Source: Rhizophagus clarus
Taxonomy: Eukaryota; Glomeromycota; Glomeromycetes; Glomerales; Glomeraceae
NCBI GenBank assembly: GCA_015698045.1
Contig: BLAL01000026.1
Coordinates: 248,001 to 312,000, forward strand
Length of the DNA: 64,000 bases
Direction: 5' to 3'
The notes beneath the pieces were generated by a model, which saw only the letters and a program-made list of their open reading frames with translations, made no database searches and had not been told where the DNA came from. Position numbers and translations under genes: made by a program. Within the stretch, counting starts at the first letter, position 1. Each line of letters starts with the position of its first letter. Of the stretch, positions 22,462 to 35,380 are shown in pieces.

Positions 22462-24303
22462 TCACACCTTTTGTTCTAACCATTTAGAATATTTTTCTAA
22501 TCGTACAGATTCTTCTTCTTCAGTCTCTCCAGACTTTGCACCAGTTTTTTTATATTTTTGTTTGCCATCGAATATTTCTGCTTCAATCCGACGACCAGCA
22601 AAAAATCTTCCATTCATTTTCTAATAAATCACGTAAGTATAATTTTAATATACCATCACATCATACATTCATTTCAATTTAAATATATACCATTACGCAT
22701 GCTTCAGCACTTAATTGATCCTTAAATTTTACAGACACTATTCCTTCTGGTTCTTTCTGTTAAATTGAAAAAAAAAAGTTATAGCTTTTTGTCTATTGTA
22801 AACTGGATTTGTAATAAATCACACATACGTCATATAAAACCACATTGGTAACTTCTCCCAATTTCTCACATTCTGCACGAATATCTTCTTTTAAGTCCAA
22901 GAGCAAAGTAATATCGCTCTTTTAACAATAAAAATAAAAAATCAATATATTTGTTGCAATTTAAATTCATAATATAGATTTTAAGTTCATACCTCCAATT
23001 CTTCCAAACTGAACATATGCTTCAAAATTACAATTTTATTATATCGCTCAGCTTTTTTCCCAGGTTCAGTTTCATACCAATCCAATTTCCTAATAAAAAA
23101 AAAAAAAAAAAGTGTTATATATCAAGTTGATTCAAATAATGCATGAAAATTTTTTTTTTCTTTTGTTTCATATTATAACATCATACTTTTCGAGCTGATG
23201 TAATTTCTTTTGAACTTTCTTCTTATCTAACTTGGTATCACTTTGATTTGCATCTGTTTTTGGTTCTTTCTCTTTAAATTGGGCCTGTAAAAATTATAAA
23301 ATCATTATTATGACCTGCTGAAAATTTTTTAACAGTTTACAAAAAATAATAACAATATCGCATTACTTTTTGTACGCGTATTGTAGCAACTTCGTCTGGA
23401 CGAAGCTGTGTTTCATCCAACAATTGACATGCTAATGCAACAGATTCTTCTTTTAAATAAGTAACAAGAGCATCTCCCTTTAATCGATCCTTATCATCCT
23501 TGTAAAGTTTTATTTTTGGTCCTCCTAAAATTTATCGATAATAAGGATCAATAAACGTTCGATTTAAGTGATAATATTATAATAGTTTAATTACCGGAAA
23601 CCAAATCTTCCATCAAAACTCCATATTTTGAAAATACTTCTGCTAATTCCTCAACAGTGACATCTGGTGGCAAACCGGTAACATAAACAGATGTATTTAC
23701 GGGTTTTTTCTTTTGATTATTTTGCTTTTGCTTTTTGGAATCTTGTTCTGTCTAATAATTAAAAAAATTCACATAAAAAAATTAATTAAAAATTAAATTT
23801 GTATTATAATGAAAAGATAATACATACATCGTTAGAAGTATAAACATTGTTCCGTTTGCCTCGTTTTAAAGGGACAGCGGGCTCCTTTGGTGGCGAAAAA
23901 AAGACAATATCTATGTGTATTCCTGAAGAAAATTTTCTAATTTTTTATAGTAATATATATCTTACACTTTCGTTAACACCAGGAACAGAATAAGCGGATT
24001 GTTGAAGTTTAAGCAAAAGATCCTCATCCTATATAGAACAAAATTTAACATGATTTTTATCAAATCATATGGTTGTTTGTTTATTGAGTATTATTAACAA
24101 AGAGCATAATTTACGATTTGAGTCCATTTCTGCTGATCTTCTTCAAATTGCAAAGTTATTCCGTCGTCACTTGTATAAGTCCATTTACCAATAGCCTCAG
24201 CGAAGTGCATTTTAGGATCTGAAAGGAAGTCAGAGATAGGAGATACTTCTTTGTTACCAGGATCGACTGGTGAGTTATTTTTTGCTTCTTTACTAGTAGA
24301 CAT
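22462..24303 (-). CDS. Tat-SF1/CUS2-type splicing factor
   Basis: This is a U2 snRNP-associated factor of the HTATSF1/CUS2 family. Ten exons are visible: 24303-24115, 24028-23966, one ending at 23828 with an uncertain 5' edge, 23751-23595, 23524-23367, 23284-23187, 23089-22993, 22918-22829, 22756-22691 and 22620-22462. The protein is about 385 residues. Near the N-terminus is GKWTYTSDDGITLQFEEDQ, a GYF-like family block. RRM1 has RNP2 SVYVTGLPPD and RNP1 LKGDALVTY. A linker KKLDWYE is typical of the family. The second RRM (U2AF-homology type) reads ILKHMFSLEELE, GIVSVKF and MNGRFFAGRRIEAEIFDG. A charged tail follows. Confidence 0.88.
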
Positions 24304-24635
24304 TTTTTAATTTTCAAGTAAATTAGAGTTGATCTAAATACAATGATGTGATATACAAATACTAACTTGATTAACATATAGCCTGATCTTTATTTCCCAT
24401 GCAACAATTAATAAATTACCATGTGACATAAATATGTCATCAAATACATGTTTTTAAACCAGTTAGGTAAACCTGTTACAAACAAAAAGTACTAAAGTAC
24501 CGAATTCATTCTCCCTTTTTTATTATTTTCAAAACGAGAACTTGGGAAGGTATTAATAATTACTTTTTCTTATTCTATTCTTTCTTCTTTAACGCGTTTT
24601 TCCTGTTTTTATAACTAATACGAACAGCTTAAATA
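24304..24635. other. Divergent promoter region
   Basis: This lies between the starts of the Tat-SF1-like gene and the unknown gene at 24636. It includes pyrimidine-rich tracts near 24507-24530 and 24570-24600. No RNA or coding feature was seen. Confidence 0.5.
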
Positions 24636-26005
24636 ATGTATGACCCTGTGGTTCCGCAGCTTCCTCAAGAAGTGAAAAAGGTCTGCCACGACACGGTAAA
24701 TATCAAACTTAAGCCTGAAATTATTACAAAGAGTGATCAAGTATCTTTACAAGATTCAGTACAAGGTAAATAATAATAATTTTTTAGAGTACTAATATTT
24801 GTATGAAAAAATAGTTTTTTTTTTATTAAAGGTGTGCAATATTTAAAGTTAATAAAGCAACAGGTACCATTGAAGAAGGGCTACAAATGGCTTCTAACTC
24901 TGATAACACGTTAACCGTTGTTCAGGAAGAAGTTGATCTGATGAATTTTGATGATGACTGGATAAATTTCGATAACAATAATTATGATAATGATCCTATT
25001 AGAGAAGTGGTTCAAGATGTAAATGTTCCTGTGATCGATCAGCTCTTGTGCGATCTTAATTTTGGAAAAGATTATAAAAATGAAAATGAAACGAAAAATG
25101 AAAATGTAAATAACGTACAAGGAAATAAAATGATACGAAACGAGCAGGTTACATCAAAGCATCTAGAACAAGAAGCACCCAAGAAAGAAATAAATGATAA
25201 AATGACGACACAGAATAAATCTAATGACATCTTTAACTCCATGAAAGGAACACCGCCTTCTTATCCTTTTTACGCTGAACCCATTAATGGGACGCGGCCA
25301 CCTCAAACTAATGTCATGATTGCAAAACAAACTGTTGATTTTTCTCGTGTTAAACCCGTAAATGGGATGCATCCAGCAGTCGTACCTTGCGCTCATAACA
25401 TGAAGGAAACACAAACAGATATGATTTCTTCAGCAATGGAAATGAAACGTCTAGTTGATAAACCAAGAAAGAAGAGAATGTATTCTTTTATTGAATTGCT
25501 GATCTATCAATTTTCACCTATTGCGAAGGAGTTACATACCGACATTAATGGAAGATTTAGTCATTACGCATTGGATTATGACTTAATAAATGACAATTCT
25601 CAAACGGAAAATGGCCAACCTCGACGTCCTGGTGTACTTCGGAGTACGCTTTACCAACAACGAAACGGATGGAATAGATGGAACGACCAAGGTATGGATA
25701 TAAGGGATCGTGCTGTAACTTCTCCCACCAGAAAACATTTCGAGAGTCCATTGGAACTATCCTTCCTTAAAGAATGTGTGATTGCTCAAAACCGATGGAC
25801 CGCCTTGTTGCAAGAGAGGGAGCTGCGGACAAACTGCATAAAAGAATTTCAAGATTGTAAGAGTATAAGCTGGATTAATGCGCACATGAACTTCACGGAT
25901 AAGCATTCTGAAAACTGTTTAGTACACCATGTGATCAAAGATCAAAAGAATGAGGAAAGATATTATGAAAAGAATATTCGATCTGAAGAGAAGAATGCAT
26001 ACTGA
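24636..26005 (+). CDS. Unknown protein with an eIF4E-binding-like motif
   Basis: Two exons, 24636-24765 and 24849-26005, give 428 residues. The acceptor at 24848 is the one that keeps frame; another AG lies 17 bases earlier. The first half is acidic and Asn-rich, likely disordered, with repeated short motifs (EPINGTRPPQ and KPVNGMHPA). Near residue 255 is RMYSFIELL, matching the (R/K)-x-Y-x4-L-hydrophobic consensus by which eIF4G and 4E-binding proteins contact eIF4E. A C-terminal segment with predicted helix (LELSFLKECVIAQNRWTALL) follows. I recognise no domain. A role as a translational regulator is inference from one short motif. An older start at the internal ATG 24887 is possible. Confidence 0.7.
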
Positions 26006-28292
26006 GAATTTAAAGGATTTGCAAGTATAACAAGTATATTATAGGCGAATCCAATTTTTTTTTTTCATAGAAAAAAAAACAAACAAAAAAAAAAAAATAT
26101 ATATATATATATTTTAATTATCCAATTAAATCCAAATATAAGACAAACGAAGTTATCGATCTTAGATCCTTTGTCTTGACATGTAAAATTTGTGTATCTG
26201 CATGATGATTTTTTGTAATATAAATTTGGCTGTCCTAGCATTCCTTTTTTTTTTTTTTTTTAGAATTAACGCTAAAAATATTATGTATAAAATAATAAAG
26301 ATCAAAGAATGTAAATAAATAAATAATTCATTCATTGTAATATTAATGCATAGTACCATAAGGACATTATACAATAAACTGTGAATGTCAAATACGAGAA
26401 TTTGTTGCCAATCGATCTAACAAATTAAACCATTTCAACAATATAGCGATAAATTATATATCATTCACGATATCATTTACGAGAAAAGGTATTTACTTTC
26501 TTCCTCTCATTCTCATTTAAACACGTTAAACCATAATGCCTCTTTAGTAAACTACCAAAATTTAGTACTATTTATATTTAATAATCATTGAAATTATTAT
26601 GAATGTATTCTCCGCGTTGGGTTATCATAAATAATCATGCATGTATTTATAAAAAGAATAAGAAATTCCTAACTTGACATATCATAGGAAGACTTGCCCC
26701 TGCCTCTTTTCAAATAGAATAAAATAAGAGTATCTTATGATTATGCGACTCTTGACTATCTTATTACAGTGTAACGTCATTATTAGAATATGCAAGTATC
26801 TGAGTGCTCCGACTAACAACAATGTTATGTTTCCGCAGATTTTGAGAATTGAAATCAGGGCATCAGCGAACAGATAATTATCTCATTGAGAATTGTAATA
26901 TGATTTACGTAATGACTTGTGGAGAATTGAGTGTGAGTATACATTATTTATTCAGAAGTTCTTCCAAGTCTATAATGAAAATTTTAATCTCGTATCAAGA
27001 CAAACATTGCATTTCCAACTTTGATCTGTAAATCAAAAACACCGTCAAAATGATGATTTCGTCACAAACTTTTAAATTTTAACTTTTTTTAACTTACAAC
27101 AAGAATCAGAGTACCAAATCTATATTTTACTTTCATTCTAATAAATCTAATCAGCAAATTACATATGATTTTGTTTTTTTTATTTTTAATCATTAATTAA
27201 AATCCAATTAATTTTAGAAAAAAAAATTGATGCTATAAAAATAAATACGATTTAGAAAGAAAAAAGAAAATTTTGTTTTTTTTTGATTAATAATTATTTT
27301 CTTTTTTCCTCAAAGAATTACAAATAATGTGTCTTTTTTTTTTTTTTTTATTCCGTACTCTGATATTTCTTGGCAGAATAAAATCTTTTACATAATTTCA
27401 TAAATAAAACATTAGCATTAAAAAAGAAACACCACATGCTAATTTATTCTTTGAATTCTCACGCTTTCCATGCGTTAAATAACTCGAGAAATACTTCCGC
27501 ATTATAATATCCAATTTGGTATAAACTGAAAACAAAAATAATTAATTGATCATCAATCTAAAAAAAAAAAACTTTAATTTTCCTGATCAAATAATATGAT
27601 ATAAAATTACAAATCAAAAAAACCTTTTATTCGTAATAAAAATAACGTTTTTTTAATTTTAACCATACAATAAACACATAATTTCCTTTTTACATTGTTA
27701 ATTTTCAAAAAATAGAAATAACATAATGAATATTAAACCAAATATGTTTCCTGTAAAAAAAATTTTTGACTTTAGTAATATAAATTTAGTTTAGTTTTAT
27801 TTTTCGAGTATATTTTATTTTTAAATTTTTTTTTTTTTTTTGTTTCATTTCGAATTATTTTATGCAGGATTATGTTATTCATTGAATTCCAAAATAATGA
27901 TTTCTACGGTACAAGATTATATTTTTTTGTTTTCCAAAATCGAACACGTCACACATTTCTGATATGATTGGTTAAATGCAACAACGATTAAAAAACGGTA
28001 TATTCTCAAAAAATACCTATAAAAATCAACCCGAAATCAAAAAAAAAAAAAAAAATAATAATTTACTTTCATTAATTCTTTTCCTTTTCATTCTTTTCTT
28101 CTTTTCCTTCGTTCCCTTCCTTCCTTCTCTCTCTTTTCAGTTGTGCCTCCTTTATCATTAACATTCCTTATCATTACCATTTACGCATCGCCTCGAGAAA
28201 AAAATAATTATTATCCAAAGATTATTTTTTTCACTCTCCTCCTCTTACAAAAAAAAAAAATCATCACTTCCTCATATTATCTCTTAGCAAAA
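26006..28292. other. Gene-poor AT-rich stretch
   Basis: About 2.3 kb without a convincing gene. It holds homopolymer A and T runs and a TA dinucleotide run at about 26099-26112. The last 200 bases before the lipase are pyrimidine-rich (28076-28140), typical of a fungal promoter or leader. A short exon-like frame on the minus strand near 27470-27530 is discussed among the rejected items. Confidence 0.5.
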
Positions 28293-29289
28293 ATGGCTAC
28301 TTTATACTTTACATTTTCCTCAATTGGAAAATATCTTGTATTAGCTTTATTAGCAATAACCATTATGATTATTACATCCGACGCATCTCCTATTAATCGA
28401 CGTCAAGAACCATCATCTGCATCTGATGTTCGAGAATTTAAATTATGGGCAAAATTTGCTAGGTAGGAAATCTTAATCTTAACATCACATCACGTGAAAA
28501 TTTGTTAACCAAGTAGGTTTGCTTTTATTAAAATTTCAATTTATTTCAATACTTAGTGCCGCATACTGTGATGTAACAGATTGGAATTGTGGTGTGGCAT
28601 GTGAAGGCGACACAGCAGGAACTCGATTAATAAAATTCTTTAGACATTCAGCTAAAAGAGATAATAATGTTTATGTTGCTATTAATGATAAAGAAAAAGC
28701 TATTATAGTAGCTTATAGAGGCACATCTGATGAACAATCCTTTTTACAAGATTTGGAGGTTGTTCTAACTCCTTATTCACCTTCCGTACCTAAAGCTGAA
28801 GTACATTTCGGTTTTTTTTCTACTTATAATGATACAAAGCAAGAGGTTACTACTTTAGTTAAACAATTGGCTAAAAAACATCCTACATATAAAGTAATAT
28901 CTACAGGCCATTCTTTAGGAGGAAGTTTGGCAGTATTACAAACTTTAGATTTAATCGGTACACCAGGATTAAATCCTTCTAACCTTTTTACTTATACTTA
29001 TGGTGAACCACGTACTGGTAATAAAGAATTCGCTCAATTTATTATGAATTCTGGTCATAAATTTTTTAGAATAGTAAATAAGAATGATATTATTCCTCAT
29101 TTACCTTTTCGTTCACTTAATTACTTACAATATGGTCCTGAATTTTGGATTGATCCAGAGAATGAGGTTGTAGTTTGTCAAGATGCCGAAGATAAAAAAT
29201 GTAGTGATTCTCTTCCTTTTAAATCTATTATCAGTCATGCTAAATATTTTGATACAACTTTTCTTTTAACTTGTCTTCTTAAAAAGTAA
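28293..29289 (+). CDS. Secreted class 3 lipase (Rhizomucor-type)
   Basis: A triacylglycerol-lipase-like enzyme of 300 residues from exons 28293-28462 and 28557-29289. The N-terminus has a hydrophobic signal segment (YLVLALLAITIMIITSDASP) followed by a dibasic site NRRQE that could be a propeptide cleavage site. The mature part has an oxyanion-loop region at AYRGTSDE, the nucleophile elbow GHSLGGSLAV with catalytic Ser, an Asp in NKNDIIPHLP and a His in SHAKYF, completing the Ser-Asp-His triad. Cysteines in CDVTDWNCGVACEG and near the C-terminus (VVCQDAEDKKC) suggest disulfides and secretion. The substrate is not known. Confidence 0.93.
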
Positions 29290-29730
29290 AAAATAGAAAT
29301 TAGTAGATAGAATGCTGCGCATTATTAACTATTATTAGTTTTAATTTAATAATTTAATACAACAGTCCTGTATCACAACGTGCACAAAGTACCGCAAATG
29401 TTTTCTTTTTTAATAAAGTTTATTATTTATAAGGGTCACGACCCGAGATTTACAAATATTGACGATCACAAATATTATTGAGTTGAAATATACCTCTTAC
29501 AGTATATATACATTTAAAAAATGTTCATTTTACTCTAAAATATAAAATACAACACGAAATACTAATTAAATGCTAAAAAATAAATAAAAATGCAAATACT
29601 ATTTATAAAGTGTTCCAAAGATTAATCTTAATATAATCTTAATCTTACTAATTCTATACATCATACTAATACTCATCTTAATACTAATCTTTGATACTTA
29701 AGTCTATACTTTATTTACAATAAATAACAT
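29290..29730. other. Convergent intergenic region
   Basis: 3' flanks of the lipase and the HMG-box gene. It has degenerate short repeats of the form TAATCTTAATA near 29620-29700 and no gene. Confidence 0.5.
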
Positions 29731-30339
29731 TCAATATCTCGTCGTCATCGTATTTTGTTCACTTAAACGTCGAAATTTGTTATTTTGAAAGAAAATCGCC
29801 AACATTTCATTATTGTCATCATCTGATGGTTGTTTGCGTTTATTAGGTATACTTTGTATTAAATTTCTTAATCTTTCGTTGTGTAATTTCTTTATTTGAT
29901 CTGAAAGTTTCTTATAATAATCTTTCACAGATTTTTGTTCACTTGCCCATAAATGACCTGCTAAAGAAGAGAGTGATTGCATAGGAATATTTATTCCTGA
30001 ATTTTCTAAATATTTATTAAGGTATTTTCTATATAACATAAAAGAATTTCCCGCGTTCCTTTTAGTTATATCCTTAACCTTTCTTTTATTTTTAATAATT
30101 TCATCAAAGCTTAATGTATACTCTTCTACTTTTATATATGGTGGAAAATTTGGTCTACAATATTCAATTAATTTATCAAAATAATCATTATACGCGTTTT
30201 GTAAGTATGAATGATCATTTTGAAGTTTCATAAAATCATAAGAATCATTAATATAAGCTAAATAATATCTAAAACATGGATTTTGTAATGGATCTTCGAA
30301 TGGTTTATCATCCATATTATAATCGCCGAATATTTCCAT
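29731..30339 (-). CDS. MATA-type HMG-box protein
   Basis: A single-exon protein of 202 residues. The HMG box spans about residues 93-160: KRNAGNSFMLYRKYLNKYLE, then SLSSLAGHLWASEQKSVKDY and YKKLSDQIKKLHNE. The order N-x-F-x-x-Y-R, then LW and a terminal YKKL helix fits the MATA-HMG class, which is greatly expanded in Rhizophagus. The N-terminal 90 residues are acidic/aromatic with no known domain, and the C-terminus has a basic KRKQPSDDD stretch that may serve nuclear entry. Whether it is a mating-type regulator or one of the many dispersed copies cannot be told from this window. Confidence 0.85.
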   Translation of the reverse strand: MEIFGDYNMDDKPFEDPLQNPCFRYYLAYINDSYDFMKLQNDHSYLQNAYNDYFDKLIEYCRPNFPPYIKVEEYTLSFDEIIKNKRKVKDITKRNAGNSFMLYRKYLNKYLENSGINIPMQSLSSLAGHLWASEQKSVKDYYKKLSDQIKKLHNERLRNLIQSIPNKRKQPSDDDNNEMLAIFFQNNKFRRLSEQNTMTTRY

Positions 30340-32234
30340 TTCAAAATAATAGAGGGAATTTTTTGAAAATTTTTATCAAAGAGAATACGTTTAAAAGAAA
30401 AAAAAAAAAAAAAATTCATTGAAGAAAATAAAGTACTTATGGAAAACCATTCCGATATTCATTCCGATATTTTGATCTTTAATTGGTAATTGATGAAAGT
30501 ATCAAAGTTCAAAGGATCATATGGTTCAAAAAAATTTCAAAAAAAAAACCTGTTGTGAACATTTGATTGACAAGAGAATTTGATAGATTAATTCAAGAAA
30601 AAGATTTTAAGGTTTGAGTTTTTAATGCATATTCATGCATTTTAATGGTTAAACATTTCGATCTTTCTCTATTTGGTATATTAAATGGAGTAAAAACAAT
30701 ATTTGTTATTGTCCTGGACAGAGAGTATGTACGGAATTAATTATCCGTTTTTATTGTTAAATTTATGTTGGGCTAAAGTTTTGAACTTTAAGATAATCTT
30801 GTGGTTTGGTGCAACCCCCCTAAAATTAACCATGTTCGCACGCTTATTTTAAGGTTAAAATAGCACATGTGGTAAATTGGGCAACTCTATTGATGTACTG
30901 CAAAAATAACCATTCAATTTGGACAGAATATTGGACAGATTATTAATAACAACTATTTCATTATCAAGATGGATTCATTGATTAATACATTTCGTTACTT
31001 ATACATATACTTACATACTGTACATCAATTGAATTCGTTTTATTGTGGGCGACTAAAAAATTTGATTGTGAAATTTTTACTTTTTAAAAATTTCTTTGTC
31101 AGTAGTCGGCAAATAAATGATTACATATTAAGAATGTAATAACCGCAGAAAAAAAAACCATTTTTTTTTTTACGGTTCAATGAAAGTCTCATGAAGTTTT
31201 CTAGTGGAAATTGCTCGCTACTTTTAACGTTAAAACATTTTTATCAAATATAGTATTTATATCTCTAATAAAAACATTTTAAAAATAAAAAAAAAAACTT
31301 GAAAAAAAATAATTTTTTTAATACTTACAAAATAAAATATTATCTTATAAAAAATGAAAAAAAGTGATAGAGAAGAAGAAAAATTTTCTATAATAAAAAA
31401 GTTTGATTAAAAAAAAAAAAAATGTCAAATGATCTAATTAAAGTCTATTCTAATCAAACTTTCAAATGTTTACTTAAAAAATACTTTTATAGTGTACATT
31501 TCTAAGAAAAAAACTTTTATGAGAAATTATTTTAAAAAAAGGATCGGAAGTAAGAACTAAGAGGTAAAACTATTTCTATTTATTAAAAAGTTTATTTCAA
31601 AACTCCATAAAAATAGAAATTTATCAGTTATACATAACTTTTTCTTTGAGAATGATGCATTGTTTTCATAATAAAATTGAATTCATCTTAATTTATGGCT
31701 TATTTGTCTGATAATTAGTATCTCTGAAAACTTCTGGAAGGTCGAATGTTTTATTATCGCCGCTTCACTTTCAAAATAGTGCGAAAAAAAAGTCTAGATT
31801 ATTACACGAAAACTGGTTGATTACAGGACAAAAACTGGACATCAATCGGTTATTATAACAATTATGACGGCAGCGTTGTCACAGAAACTAGTTCAAATAG
31901 TGCGAGATTGATAGTAAAGATTATCGGCTGAAAGCCACGACCAATTAAACAATTTGTATAACATCATTTCTTTACTTTGCACATTGATTTCTACAAATAA
32001 ACGTCATATTTGAATTCGCGATACAATTTATAGATTTAACGAATCGTTAAAAACGAGAAATATACGTTATAAATATAATAAATTATAATTTTGTTTAACT
32101 TTCACAAAAATTTATTGATCAAAAGTATATTTATTAAAGATCAGGAATTGTGCGAAAAAAAAAAAAAACAAAATATACAAGAAAAAACGTAAAAACTATA
32201 ATATATTCTCAAGATAATTCATATATTAAACAAA
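30340..32234. other. Gene-poor AT-rich stretch
   Basis: About 1.9 kb between two minus-strand genes, with many A runs (for example 31400-31421, 32155-32168). I see no coding exon, tRNA or inverted repeat. Confidence 0.5.
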
Positions 32235-33053
32235 TTAAAGAAGTGACCACCAAGAACGTTTGCTCTCATTAACTGAAGGAATCTCCCTTTGAAGTAACGA
32301 AGATACTTTATGAGCTAACTCATTTCTTGCATTTTCTAATTTTAAGAAAAATGAATCTCTCTCTTCACCATTCTCTCTTTCTAATTCTAATTTCCTTCCT
32401 ATATAACTAGAAAAATTAAGGCTTATTCTACTCCAACATTCTAACTCATAATTTTCATTACATTCATCTTTCAAATAATCTAATATAATTTCTCTTGATT
32501 GATCTCTCTTATTTCCATTAATTCTTTTTTCTTCATCATCATCCGTATCTATTGATGGATTATCTACGTAAATAACCTTTTTAAAGGAACTAACAATTTC
32601 ATCATTCTCTCTAAGTAAAGCATCAAGATCTTCATGACATTTTTCGGGATTTTTGAAACGAGAAAACTTGGTTCTCACGAGTGTTGTATATTCAAGGATA
32701 CGAGATTCGTGTAGGACAAGTCGAAACAAATTGAATGCATTTACTTCTTCTTGTGTAAATCTTCCTCCTACAATAAAAAGTACTTGGTTTATACCTCCTT
32801 CCATGAAATTGATCCCTTCTGCAATTCTATATAAAATAGTTGCTTTAGATAATTGAGTATCACCGATTCCTATAGTATCAAATACACGATATTTTATTCC
32901 TCCCCATTCAAAAGTTTCACTTTGAAAGTTTTTAGTATTACTAACACTTCCTGAACTTTCTGAGAAACTATTTGAATTGCTTAAAACATTAGCGAGCGTT
33001 GATTTTCCATTTCCTGTTCGACCAATTATCAATAAATTTCTAACTTCTGTCAT
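32235..33053 (-). CDS. AIG1/GIMAP-type GTPase
   Basis: A single-exon protein of 272 residues with an AIG1-type G domain. G1 is GRTGNGKST at residues 11-19. The switch region is followed by G3 as VFDTIGIGDT. The AIG1-specific box is seen as INQVLFIVGGRFTQEE with FRLVL. A G4-like RTKFSRF lacks the classical N/TKxD, as in many family members. The C-terminal third is charged and probably helical (ENARNELAHKVSSLLQ) and ends WWSLL. Such GTPases are numerous in Rhizophagus; plant and animal relatives act in immunity or at membranes, but no role is shown for this one. Confidence 0.87.
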   Translation of the reverse strand: MTEVRNLLIIGRTGNGKSTLANVLSNSNSFSESSGSVSNTKNFQSETFEWGGIKYRVFDTIGIGDTQLSKATILYRIAEGINFMEGGINQVLFIVGGRFTQEEVNAFNLFRLVLHESRILEYTTLVRTKFSRFKNPEKCHEDLDALLRENDEIVSSFKKVIYVDNPSIDTDDDEEKRINGNKRDQSREIILDYLKDECNENYELECWSRISLNFSSYIGRKLELERENGEERDSFFLKLENARNELAHKVSSLLQREIPSVNESKRSWWSLL

Positions 33054-33349
33054 GATTGAAAAATCATTAAAGTGAGAGAGAGAGAAAAGATAATGAGATT
33101 ATCGATTTTATAAATTATATATGTATATCAGATACTTACCGAATTTAGTTTAAGTAACAACTAATCAGGTTATCTGACATCTTATTTGACTAATATTTAC
33201 TCAAAACTCTTAGTGTGGGAAATTTTTTTTTTTCATTAAATATGTAATAATCATGAGTGATTCTGATAGAACATGTATGAACAATCACAAAATCAACGAT
33301 TGGTTGACCGCTTTTTTCTTCATCAAATATTTATTAAAAATAAGCATAA

Positions 33350-35380
33350 TATAAATCGAAAGGAATCTATTGGTAAATTTTATTTACGCAGTAGAGATTC
33401 CGGTGAAACTTTTTACCGGCATTAAGTTACACTATTGTTTGAAGGGCAGATTAATTTGATTTGATTTATTGGCTGAAAGACATGCCGGTAAGACTACGAC
33501 GAAAACATTTTTACCGACATAGTTGAATAAAACAATGGACAATTACGTGATGTACAGTTCATTACAATTTGTAACAAAAAAAAAATTGATCTGAATCAAA
33601 TACATTAAACAAGACTAAATGATTGGTTTGCCACAAGTCTTTTTAAAATGAAAATAATGATCAGTAATAAAAAAAATGAACTTAGTTACGCTAATAAGAC
33701 TTTGACGAAAAACATTTTTACCGCGTATGGTTTAATTAAAAACAAATCCTCACTTCGCAAATATATTCTTAAAATGATGTGTAATAATCATTATTTGCAT
33801 AAAATGTATGATTTGGCCGTCTTGATTGGTTGCCATTTTATGCATAATTTTCTAATAAACCTTCAAACACTATTTTTCGTTTATGTTGACGATAAATAAA
33901 ATTTTCAATAAAAATAATAAGCAAAAAACTGAAAAAGAATTAACACAAATCGAAAAAATCTATTGGTCATACTGATAAGGCGGACTCCGGAGAAAACATT
34001 TGCACCGACATAGTTATTGAATTAAAACAATGGATAATTTTTAGTTTTAAAGTTCGATACAATTTGCAAGTACATGTATGAAATTTTACAAACTGAATCA
34101 AAATTAATTTTCATTATGAATTATAACAAATGCAGATAGATGATTACCATGAGATTATTTTAAATAAACCAAATAAACAAACCTTGTAAACAGAAGGAAA
34201 TAATTTATTGGTGAACTATTGTCATTCTGATAAGAAATTATTTTGTCAATATAGTTACACTAATACTTATATAACTATAAGAAGTGTAATTACAATTATG
34301 ACCTTGAACAAAGACAAAATGATTTGATCATTTGGTTTTTTTATAAATATTAAACCAAAATTTGGTACAAATGAATACAAATTAATAAAAACCGAGAGAA
34401 TCTATTAGTTACACTAACCGGTGAAAACATTTTTACCGACATAGTTACACTATTGTTTAATGTAAGTTTGTAATACGCCTGTTTTAATTGGTTAACCATT
34501 ATACCTTAAAATAATGGAGAAATCCATGTTGACCATAAATAGAATTTTCAATAAAAATTTTTTAAAACAAATGCAAATGATCAAATAAGAATTAACTATT
34601 GGTCGTGCAGATAAGGGATTTCCGGAGAAAACATTTACACCGACATGGTTATACTATTGTCTGAATAAAAAAACAATGGACTCGTTTCACAATTTTTTTT
34701 GGTTTTAAAGTTCGTTACAATCTGTAATAACTATAAATAATTGGTGCTGTGCATGTATGAAAATTTACAAACCAAATCAAAATTGAGATTGGGGTTTTAT
34801 AATGAATTATGATGATGATCATTATGAGGTTATTTTAGATAAACTAAATAAACAAAAGCTCTATAATTATATAAATAAATAAATACATCTGAATCGAAAG
34901 AAATTATTAACATTCTGATAAGAAACAACATGCAGTGGTTACATTAATGATTAATTAGCATTTAGCAACGCAAATGCCAAGAGTTTCGCAAATAATATCC
35001 AAGTTCAATTTGTAATAACTGTTATAAGAGATTCCGATAGACACAGTGCAATTAAGATTGTTTTATAAAAATTTTCTGTATTAAAATAAATTGATGCAAA
35101 TGATCAGAATTAATATGAATCGAGAGAAATCCATTGGTTACAACGATAAGACTTATTTGTTGGCAAGTTACGTCATTGTTTTATTACTATTGCTTGAATA
35201 AAACAATACAAATTTTCTAATAACCATGTATTAAATGCATGAACTGAATCAAAATTAACACAATTTTAAACGATATTTGGATTGAATAAATTAATATAAC
35301 TCTATGCTCTAATAATAAAACATTTTGCTGACATGGTTCCACTATTGTTTTTAATGTCGTAAAATGATGCGTCAAGTCCA
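33350..35380. repeat. Field of decayed tandem repeats (unit about 150-300 bp)
   Basis: A recognisable unit recurs many times in one orientation. It contains a segment like AATCGAAAGAATCTATTGGT, then GATAAG, then a core like GAAAACATTTTTACCGACAT, then AGTTACACTATTGTTT, often followed by AACAATGGA and a TTACAATTTGTAATAA block. Core copies are near 33408, 33500, 33707, 33994, 34424, 34634 and 35318, with more decayed copies near 34220, 34920 and 35140. Spacing is irregular and copies differ by many substitutions and indels, so the array is old. A second shared block ends in AAACTAAATAAACAAA near 34170 and 34850. Confidence 0.75.

Noticed and set aside
27470-27530. A minus-strand exon-like end reading LYQIGYYNAEVFLELFNAW after a TTTTCAG acceptor
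   Set aside because: It is attractive as a last exon, but no upstream exon could be found in 27.5-28.0 kb, and no family was recognised.
33648-33899. An 83-codon frame inside the tandem-repeat field
   Set aside because: Its sequence is made of repeat units, so it is most likely fortuitous.
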